Assembly (NCBI GenBank): GCA_026387965.1 | Contig: JAPLKR010000065.1 | Coordinates: forward strand, 1-13,004 | Source: Fusobacteriota bacterium | GTDB lineage: Bacteria > Fusobacteriota > Fusobacteriia > JAPLKR01 | Reading direction: 5' to 3' | DNA length: 13,004 nt | In this document: piece by piece, positions 7,438-13,004 of the stretch | Position numbering within the stretch: the stretch's first letter is position 1 | Layout: each line of letters starts with the position of its first letter | The notes under the pieces: model-generated | The model's input: the letters and a program-made list of their open reading frames with translations, nothing else | Databases searched by the model: none | What the model was told of the DNA's origin: nothing | Program-made: the position numbers and the translations under genes

Positions 7438-8436
7438 CTATTGAAATTGGTACGATACGCCCGCTGTCAATACCCCCGTATAAAATGCCATTGTAGTCGT
7501 TTCATTATTCAAAGGCTGAACCATAGCAACATTGGCACTCGTACTTAAACTAGTATTTCTACAAAGTGAGTGAGCATACTTTATCCCTGGCGAAAGATAA
7601 AAATCAGTTGAATAAGGAATGTCATTATTCTTTCTGTAATTTAACCAGTCAACACCCGTATCCAAACTTAGTGTTACTCCTGGAAGATTTCCTACATTAT
7701 AACTATATTTTATTGGATTAATGGTAATATAGTCGCTTCCACCAATCCAAGGGGTTGTTGTCCCATAATATCGGTAAACTTGACTTATCGTTGTGAATCC
7801 GCGATTACCAGTTAAAAAAGAGATCCCACTACCAACAAAATTATTATTTTGAGAGAGAGCCGATGCAGCACTTATGTAACCATTCACTGCCGTTCCATGT
7901 TCTCCTTTTGAATATATCGAAAGATCTCCCATATTTACACTTGATGGCGTGGTCGAATTAGGAACTAAAACTGTATACCCTAGGCCATAACTGTACGAGA
8001 AGTTTTGAATACCTGTTACCATATGTGTTGAATTTACCGCTAAATTAAATCCATTTACCACACCATAAGCACTGTTTCCTGTCAAATTGATAACACTTGC
8101 CGATACATCATAGTTTTGTGTCGAATCTTGCGCATAAGTTGCACCCATCGTTCCAACATAACTATTATTGTTATTTGAAGAATTTCCAGGAAGTTCCACA
8201 AAATTTCTATCGGCATTTACACCAAAATTCAAGTTTACCTTATCACTGACCGGTAGACTTAAATTTCCACTTCCACCAATTAAATAACTTGGGGTTGCAC
8301 CAAACAAACTACTTCCAAGTGATCCCCCAGTTGGAATGGCTGACCCTACAAAATTAACGCTTCCTGTAATTCCTTGGCCATATGCAGCAACTGAAATTAC
8401 GGCTATAATAGCGCTTAGTAAAATTCTCTTTTTCAT
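7438..8436 (-). CDS. probable outer-membrane beta-barrel protein, unknown function
   Basis: I do not recognise a named family for this 332-residue protein. It begins with a clear signal peptide, MKKRILLSAIIAVISVAAYG, with cleavage probably after residue 20. The mature part is rich in Gly, Ser, Asn and Tyr and made of short alternating polar/hydrophobic stretches. Examples are KVNLNFGVNADRNF, FSYSYGLGYTVLV and the C-terminal VLTAGVSYQFQ, as expected for an outer-membrane beta-barrel. The final strand ends in FQ where a terminal Phe is usual. Its ATG overlaps the galT stop codon (ATGA), so it is translationally coupled to galT; AGGA lies upstream. The operon context suggests a porin-like or envelope role, possibly for sugars, but this is inference. 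Confidence 0.65.
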   Translation of the reverse strand: MKKRILLSAIIAVISVAAYGQGITGSVNFVGSAIPTGGSLGSSLFGATPSYLIGGSGNLSLPVSDKVNLNFGVNADRNFVELPGNSSNNNNSYVGTMGATYAQDSTQNYDVSASVINLTGNSAYGVVNGFNLAVNSTHMVTGIQNFSYSYGLGYTVLVPNSTTPSSVNMGDLSIYSKGEHGTAVNGYISAASALSQNNNFVGSGISFLTGNRGFTTISQVYRYYGTTTPWIGGSDYITINPIKYSYNVGNLPGVTLSLDTGVDWLNYRKNNDIPYSTDFYLSPGIKYAHSLCRNTSLSTSANVAMVQPLNNETTTMAFYTGVLTAGVSYQFQ

Positions 8437-9938
8437 TTATGTATCCTTTCTAAATTCAATGTTTTTAAAAATTTATCAAAATGTATCGCTCCCAACTGAG
8501 TTTGAGGAAATACCCCGCAATTTTCTAGGACTTTCAGAAACTTCTTGCCTATCTCAGCTTGTACAAAAGCTTTTGAACTCTCTATTTTTGTATAATTTTT
8601 TTTCAGATACAAAATCCATTCACCGTGTGCAAAGAGTGCTTCTGAAGGCATTTTCTCTGGATAGTTCAAGAGATTTTCAATCTCCCCTACTTCATTTTCA
8701 AGTCGTCCTGGTAGTATCGCAAGCCCCATCACTTCAATGAGTCCAATATTTTCTTTTTTGATATGATGATGTTCGCTGTGTGGGTGAAAGAGACCTAAAG
8801 GGTGTTCAGCTGTCTGACGATTGTTTCGAAGAACGAGATCAAAAGAGTATTCTCCCGTTTCCAAACGCCTTAAAATCGGGGTGATTGTGTTGTGAGGCGT
8901 CTCTCCTGTATGACTTAATATTTGCATTTCTTTATCGCTGTAGTTTCTCCAAGCCGCTAGAATTTCACTTCCGAGTTGAATACATGACTCTTTACACCCT
9001 ATAAGTCGAATCACACTCATCGGCCACTTTAAAAGTGTAATACGCAAATTCGGATGGCTATTATTGGAATATTCAGCTATCTTCTCTGCCCTAAACATTG
9101 GAAATTCATAATTTCCCGCTTGAAAATGTTCATGGGAAAGTATTGACCCCCCCACAATGGGAAGATCGGCATTTGATCCAACCATGTAGTGAGGTACTCT
9201 TTCTAAAAAAGCAAAAAGTTTTCTAAATGTGAGTTCACTGATAACCATCGGCTTATGCCGACCACTTAATACAATCGAATGCTCTTGATAATAAACATAT
9301 GGAGAGTATTGAAAATACCACAACTCTCCCAGGAGTTCAAGTTCTATAATGCGATGGTTTTGTCTTGCTGGTTTATTAAAATCACCAGAAAACCCCTCAT
9401 TTTCAGTACAGAGAAGACATAGTGGATACGAACTATTTGTCGCAGTTAAAGCTTTTGCTATCTCTTTTGGGTCTTTTTCAGGCTTAGAAAGATTGATTGT
9501 AATTTCAAGATTTCCATATTCTGTTTCACTCTTCCATCCTATATTTTTCAAAATATCACGCATCTTAATATAATTAGAAGCAATACTTAAGTGATAATAG
9601 TGATTCAATGCACTTTTTATGCCGTGGGCTTTTTCCATTTGGTAAAAAGCAGTCTCAACTACGCTTGGAAAAGGCAACATAACACTCATAATTTTTGTAC
9701 AAGCAATATCTTTTGTCTCGCCAATTGAGCTCTCCAGATTATTATTTTGCGCATATTCCCACGCTTCTTGCAAGATATCGTCACTATATTCATACGAATT
9801 CTTCTCTAATATAACTTCACACTCTTTTAACTTAAAAAGTTCGATATAAGCATTTTTAACATAAATGACATCTCTTTTGTGAAAAAGCCCTTTATCTAAC
9901 CCATAAGAAAGCAGCGAAGAAATAATTTTTTCAATCAT
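8433..9938 (-). CDS. galT: galactose-1-phosphate uridylyltransferase, Firmicutes-type (family 2)
   Basis: This enzyme exchanges UMP between UDP-glucose and galactose-1-phosphate, giving UDP-galactose and glucose-1-phosphate in the Leloir pathway. At 501 residues it belongs to the long GalT family typical of low-GC Gram-positives, not the 350-residue E. coli type. Diagnostic stretches are LPIVGGSILSHEHFQAG (259-275), with the HxHxQ triad His269/His271/Gln273, and HPHSEHHHIKKENIGL (385-400) followed by IEVMGLAILPGR. CLLC (174-177) lies in the middle. The gene starts three bases after the galK stop codon with only a weak ribosome binding site (GGGCGG), implying coupled translation, and its stop codon overlaps the beta-barrel gene. 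It acts directly after GalK. Confidence 0.95.
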   Translation of the reverse strand: MIEKIISSLLSYGLDKGLFHKRDVIYVKNAYIELFKLKECEVILEKNSYEYSDDILQEAWEYAQNNNLESSIGETKDIACTKIMSVMLPFPSVVETAFYQMEKAHGIKSALNHYYHLSIASNYIKMRDILKNIGWKSETEYGNLEITINLSKPEKDPKEIAKALTATNSSYPLCLLCTENEGFSGDFNKPARQNHRIIELELLGELWYFQYSPYVYYQEHSIVLSGRHKPMVISELTFRKLFAFLERVPHYMVGSNADLPIVGGSILSHEHFQAGNYEFPMFRAEKIAEYSNNSHPNLRITLLKWPMSVIRLIGCKESCIQLGSEILAAWRNYSDKEMQILSHTGETPHNTITPILRRLETGEYSFDLVLRNNRQTAEHPLGLFHPHSEHHHIKKENIGLIEVMGLAILPGRLENEVGEIENLLNYPEKMPSEALFAHGEWILYLKKNYTKIESSKAFVQAEIGKKFLKVLENCGVFPQTQLGAIHFDKFLKTLNLERIHK

Positions 9939-9941
9939 ATT

Positions 9942-11123
9942 TTACCGCCCAAATAGCTCAGTTGAGCCACTTCCCGTCTCAACTACATAAAAGCTCGCTT
10001 CAACGCCCGTTTTATTCTTATAGATCACACCGACGGCAGCTATAAAACTCTCAATTTCTACCTCTTCAACGATTGCAAGAGCACATCCACCAAATCCTGC
10101 CCCTGTCATTCTTGCACCTAAGCAGCCCGCTTGCAATTGAGCTGTTTCAGCTAAAGTATCAAGTTCTACGCCTGTTACCTCATAATCCTCTTTAAGAGAT
10201 TTATGCGAGGCATTTAAAAGTTTACCAAAATGCTCTAGATCGCCATTTCTAAGAGCCGATACCGCTTCTTTTGTTCTTTCATTTTCTGAGACTACATGAC
10301 GCGCTCTCTGAGTTAATACATCATGCCCTTCAAGCAGTGATACATTTATATCAAAAAGGTCTAAATTCATATCACATAAATTTTGAATATCGAGTTTAGT
10401 TTGAAAGATTGCGAGTGCTTTTTCACACTCTGAGCGACGCTCATTGTATTTTGAATCCGCAAGCATTCTTTTTTTATTGGTATTCATAATAACAATTTTT
10501 GTCGTTTTCAACTCCAGTGGTACATAGTCAAATTCAAGCGAAGCACAATCTAAAATAATCGCACACTCTTTTTTTCCCATACCAATAGCAAACTGATCCA
10601 TAATACCGCAATTCACCCCGATATAGTGATTCTCTACTTTTTGAGCAAGTTTTACCAACTCAACTTTGTCAATATGTTGCTCATATACTTCATTTAACAT
10701 CGTAGCAGTTACCAGCTCAATAGAGGCCGATGAAGAAAGTCCTGAACCATTAGGGATATTACCCCAAAAATACAGATTCATCCCCGTAAGTTCGACATTC
10801 GTAAAGGTTTTAAATGCATCAAATACACCTTTAGGGTAATTTGACCACCCATCAGCTTCATTAAAATAAAGGTTTTCTACGCTTCTCTCATAACTTTTAC
10901 CTGGAAAATTTTCAGAAACAAAGATTAGTTTGTTATCGGTTCTTTTTTGTACAAGTAAATACGTTCCTATCGACAGCGATGCTGGAAATACGTATCCACC
11001 ATTATAATCAATATGTTCACCAATTAAATTAACTCTTCCGGGGGAAAAAAAAATTCGTATATCACTTAGATTTTGCTCTAAAAAATAGTTTTGAAACTTC
11101 GCTATTAATTCTTTAACATGCAT
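9942..11123 (-). CDS. galK: galactokinase
   Basis: GalK phosphorylates alpha-D-galactose with ATP to galactose-1-phosphate, the substrate of the adjacent GalT. The 393-residue protein shows all GHMP-kinase landmarks. The galactokinase signature is GRVNLIGEHIDYNGG (29-43). The ATP-binding loop is NGSGLSSSAS (125-134), where most relatives have VGAGLSSSAA. The catalytic base is Asp176 in GIMDQFA, and motif 3 is MTGAGFGG (339-346). I start at ATG 11123, six bases after GGAGG. The frame also allows a GTG at 11129, but that codon would directly abut the ribosome binding site. The gene begins ten bases after the murB stop codon and ends three bases before galT. Confidence 0.96.
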   Translation of the reverse strand: MHVKELIAKFQNYFLEQNLSDIRIFFSPGRVNLIGEHIDYNGGYVFPASLSIGTYLLVQKRTDNKLIFVSENFPGKSYERSVENLYFNEADGWSNYPKGVFDAFKTFTNVELTGMNLYFWGNIPNGSGLSSSASIELVTATMLNEVYEQHIDKVELVKLAQKVENHYIGVNCGIMDQFAIGMGKKECAIILDCASLEFDYVPLELKTTKIVIMNTNKKRMLADSKYNERRSECEKALAIFQTKLDIQNLCDMNLDLFDINVSLLEGHDVLTQRARHVVSENERTKEAVSALRNGDLEHFGKLLNASHKSLKEDYEVTGVELDTLAETAQLQAGCLGARMTGAGFGGCALAIVEEVEIESFIAAVGVIYKNKTGVEASFYVVETGSGSTELFGR

Positions 11124-11133
11124 ACTCACCCTC

Positions 11134-11976
11134 CTAGGCTTTTTTTATAATGATCTCTTCTTCTAATTCAATAGCGAATTTTTCTTTAACTTTAAATTTT
11201 ATTTCACTTATTAACTCTATCACATCTGAAAATTTAGCACTTCCAATATTTATAATAAAATTTGAGTGTAACTCTGATATTTGAGCGCCTCCTACAATTT
11301 TTCCCCGCAGTCCACACTCTGTAATTGCCTTCCATGCGCCCATACTTTCAGGATTTTTAAATATACTCCCTAAATTCGGGTATTGTAGTGGCTGTTTCAT
11401 TTTTTTTAAATCACTCGCTCCCATTGCCGTTGCAAAACTATAACCCACTTCTAAAAATCTAAAAATTGCCTCGACAATGGTAACATTTCTGTGCTTAAAT
11501 TCAGTTTCACGGTAACCATGGGAAATTTTGTACTTAGGTAAAGTAACTAAATTATACTGCTCATCAAGAATGGTAACGTTCTCAACAAAATCAAAAATAG
11601 ATATTTTATTTGCACCTGCATTCATATAAAGCATACCACCCACAGTAGCTGGTACCCCCGCTAACACTTCAAGTCCAGTAAGTTCATGCTGCGCCATAAA
11701 TTTCAGTAAATCAGCCAGTGAACTTCCCGCCCCTATTTTAACTCTACCTTGACCCAAATACTCTATATGACTTAGCCGCTTCAAAGAGAAAAATGTCTCA
11801 TCAAAATACGCATCTTCAAATAGGATATTACTCCCTTTTCCAATCACAAATTTCTTCCCACACTCTTTTAAATACTTCAGCTCATCAACACTTTCAAACT
11901 CTATATACTCTTTTACAACTCCGCCAATTTTAATGTGCGAAAGATTCTTTATGTCAAAATCTTGATATCGTTTCAT
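11134..11976 (-). CDS. murB: UDP-N-acetylenolpyruvoylglucosamine reductase
   Basis: MurB is the FAD- and NADPH-dependent cytoplasmic enzyme that reduces UDP-GlcNAc-enolpyruvate to UDP-MurNAc, the second committed step of peptidoglycan synthesis. The 280-residue protein is the short type. The FAD-binding domain has IGKGSNILF (45-53), GAGSSLADLL and GVPATVGGMLYMNAGAN (107-123). GYRETEF (154-160) contains the conserved Arg. GSIFKNP (203-209) contains the catalytic Ser204. The C-terminal LEEEIII (271-277) provides the catalytic Glu. The ATG start has AGAGG upstream and lies about 50 bases after a predicted promoter, so it is the first gene of the seven-gene operon. The combination with gal genes is unusual. 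Its sequence resembles fusobacterial MurB in my recollection. Confidence 0.95.
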   Translation of the reverse strand: MKRYQDFDIKNLSHIKIGGVVKEYIEFESVDELKYLKECGKKFVIGKGSNILFEDAYFDETFFSLKRLSHIEYLGQGRVKIGAGSSLADLLKFMAQHELTGLEVLAGVPATVGGMLYMNAGANKISIFDFVENVTILDEQYNLVTLPKYKISHGYRETEFKHRNVTIVEAIFRFLEVGYSFATAMGASDLKKMKQPLQYPNLGSIFKNPESMGAWKAITECGLRGKIVGGAQISELHSNFIINIGSAKFSDVIELISEIKFKVKEKFAIELEEEIIIKKA

Positions 11977-11991
11977 AACACCTCTTTTAAA

Positions 11992-12020
11992 TTGACATTA
12001 TTTGCATTATCCTATATGAT
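11992..12020 (+). promoter_or_regulatory. strong sigma70-type promoter on the plus strand
   Basis: A perfect TTGACA (11992-11997), a 17-base spacer and TATGAT (12015-12020) form a near-consensus housekeeping promoter. The start would be near 12027, about 280 bases before the Nudix gene. The transcript would pass through the LacI-like remnant, so this may be the old promoter of that regulator now serving the Nudix gene, or an RNA of its own. Confidence 0.6.
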
Positions 12021-12032
12021 AAATACAAGCAT

Positions 12033-12060
12033 ATTATACCATACTTCAACATGAAATAAA
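12033..12060 (-). promoter_or_regulatory. extended -10 promoter for the murB-gal operon
   Basis: On the minus strand TATAAT (12033-12038) is preceded by TGG, forming an extended -10 (TGnTATAAT). This can compensate for the weak AT-rich -35 region around 12056-12061. Transcription should start near 12026, giving a leader of about 50 bases to the murB ATG. It overlaps head-on with the plus-strand promoter at 11992-12020. Confidence 0.6.
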
Positions 12061-12079
12061 AACAGATATCTTAAAATAA

Positions 12080-12301
12080 AAGAAGTTCTTACGACGAAAT
12101 TACACGGTTATTTACGCTAATAGTTAAAAATCCATCAACACAGGGAACACATAGCATACTTTGTACGCGGATGATGCTAAAAAAAATGGATACCCACTGA
12201 TTATATTTACATTTTATTCTAATCTTTTAAAACTCGAACGCGAAATTTTTTCATTACTGAAAAATAAAGAAAATCACAAGAATTTGACACTTTTACCTTA
12301 G
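12080..12301 (+). pseudogene. remnant of a LacI-family transcriptional regulator
   Basis: One reading frame, broken by stop codons at 12125 and 12152, reads FLRRNYTVIYANS, then KSINTGNT, then LYADDAKKNGYPLIIFTFY and SNLLKLEREIFSLLKNKE, ending NLTLLP before a stop at 12299-12301. This fits the start of the LacI/PurR effector-binding domain: the RxxxTxxIGVI strand, then a helix with the typical A(K/E)xxGY-L-L pattern, then a KEREIxxLL helix, then the DGxILLP strand. The N-terminal helix-turn-helix is missing, since only about 60 bases separate the remnant from the promoter, and everything after the second strand is also gone. LacI-type proteins commonly control sugar genes, so this may be a lost regulator of the divergent gal operon. 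The match is by eye only. Confidence 0.5.
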
Positions 12302-12309
12302 GAGGCAGC

Positions 12310-12837
12310 ATGTCACGATACAAAACACTTGAAAGAAAACTTATGTACAAAGGTAAAATTTTATCAGCGTATCAAGAAAAACTGCAATTTTCTAATGGTC
12401 AGATTGCTACACGTGACCTTATCGAACAAGCAGACGCCGTAGCCATACTCGCCATCTCTGAAAACGATCAAGTCATCATCGTTAAGCAGTACCGTGATGG
12501 GGCAAGAGAGGAGCTTTTGGAGATTCCTGCTGGGCTAATTGACACCGGAGAAGAGCCAATAACCTCGGCTAAACGGGAGCTTCTTGAAGAGACGGGATAC
12601 ATCGCCGAAAGTTGGAAAGAGGCAGCAAGCTATTTTGCTTCCCCTGGCTCTGTTACAAGCAAAACGACCCTTTTTATCGCAACTCACTTAAAAAAGGTGT
12701 CTGAACAATCCCTTGATGAGCATGAGTTTGTGGAAATTTCCACCATGCCACTCTCAAAATTTTTAGAGACACCTTTTAAAGACGCAAAGACCTTAATTGC
12801 TACACGGTATGCGTTGGAATATAGTTTGAGGAAGTAA
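12310..12837 (+). CDS. Nudix hydrolase, ADP-ribose pyrophosphatase type
   Basis: The 175-residue cytoplasmic enzyme probably hydrolyses ADP-ribose (or a related nucleoside diphosphate sugar) to AMP and a sugar phosphate. The complete Nudix box lies at about 75-97: Gly75, Glu81, then RELLEETGY with Arg89, Glu90, Glu93 and Glu94 as the Mg-binding helix. Upstream EIPAG and downstream SPGS (111-114), where ADP-ribose pyrophosphatases usually have SPGF, support this subfamily over MutT. The first 30 residues form the beta-strand arm used for dimerisation in this group. The ATG follows GGAGG by four bases; that ribosome binding site overlaps the last stop codon of the LacI-like remnant. It is transcribed away from murB and is the only intact plus-strand gene. 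Confidence 0.92.
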   Translation: MSRYKTLERKLMYKGKILSAYQEKLQFSNGQIATRDLIEQADAVAILAISENDQVIIVKQYRDGAREELLEIPAGLIDTGEEPITSAKRELLEETGYIAESWKEAASYFASPGSVTSKTTLFIATHLKKVSEQSLDEHEFVEISTMPLSKFLETPFKDAKTLIATRYALEYSLRK

Positions 12838-12844
12838 TTAAATT

Positions 12845-13004
12845 ATTATACACTATATAATACACTCGAGTTGTGCGAAACGCATGAGTTAAATTGCGTT
12901 ACGAGACACAACCAAGTTGTTTATGCTTAAACAAGCTAAGCGGATATTTGGGTAAATTTGTTACAAATAGCAGAAATGGGAATACCCATTTCGTGAAGCG
13001 AAAT
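12845..13004. repeat. run of short palindromes after the Nudix gene
   Basis: This geneless stretch contains five inverted repeats in succession. ATTATA/TATAAT is at 12845-12861. AACGCA/TGCGTT at 12879-12900 has outer TTGTG/CACAA arms (12871-12911). TTGTTTA/TAAACAA is at 12917-12934. GAAATGGG/CCCATTTC at 12973-12992 has an AATA loop. ATTTCG/CGAAAT at 12988-13004 shares bases with the previous hairpin, so the last two cannot form together. No T-run follows any of them, so a simple terminator is not evident. I see no tRNA, no direct CRISPR-like repeat and no confident gene. It may be an intergenic repeat element or the edge of one, cut by the window end. Confidence 0.5.

Noticed and set aside
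12166-12210. Short peptide reading from the ATG pair at about 12171 (ending at TGA 12200) as an upstream regulatory ORF
   Set aside because: It has no ribosome binding site and lies out of frame over the LacI-like remnant, which explains the region better.
12284-12289. TTGACA close to the Nudix start as a promoter
   Set aside because: It lies about 20 bases before the ATG with the ribosome binding site between, leaving no room for a -10 box and start site.
12871-13004. Integron attC site or CRISPR array
   Set aside because: A GTTAAAT-like heptamer occurs but its matching partner is absent, and there are no regularly spaced direct repeats.

Overview
The window is AT-rich and its genes carry strong Shine-Dalgarno sequences. 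It encodes a probable outer-membrane beta-barrel and a TPR-containing lytic transglycosylase, which point to a diderm (two-membrane) bacterium. MurB is of the short (about 280 residue) type and GalT is of the long, Firmicutes-type family. Together these suggest a low-GC diderm such as Fusobacteriota, but this is inferred from memory of protein families and not from a database search.

Layout. Positions 1-312 hold the 3' end of an IS30-family transposase broken by two compensating frameshifts. From 477 to 11976 all genes are on the minus strand. In transcription order the first is a seven-gene operon from about 12026 down to 4010: murB, galK, galT, an outer-membrane beta-barrel gene, a lytic transglycosylase gene, a CDGSH/ferredoxin-like iron-sulfur gene and a DUF1294 membrane protein gene. 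Its internal junctions are 20 bases or less and two of them overlap. Next comes a 50-residue ribbon-helix-helix gene (3694-3846) with a perfect hairpin terminator. It is followed by a three-gene operon of alpha/beta hydrolase, cupin and RluA-type pseudouridine synthase, ended by a terminator at 1495-1531, and then a monocistronic AEC-family transporter with its own promoter and terminator.

On the plus strand a Nudix ADP-ribose pyrophosphatase gene (12310-12837) diverges from murB. The 333-base gap between them is not empty. It holds two promoters that start at nearly the same base in opposite directions, and a decayed reading frame that looks like the start of a LacI-family effector-binding domain. 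The last 165 bases are a run of short palindromes with no recognisable gene.

How the genes work together. GalK and GalT are the first two steps of the Leloir galactose pathway. MurB, the transglycosylase and the barrel protein all concern the cell envelope, so the long operon joins sugar-nucleotide supply with wall and outer-membrane functions. No galactose transporter, epimerase or intact regulator is in the window, and the LacI-like remnant may be what is left of one. I did not find an obvious new defence or mobile system. The most unusual items are the LacI remnant with its overlapping promoters, the composition of the operon, the SGSA-rich transglycosylase and the palindromic tail.
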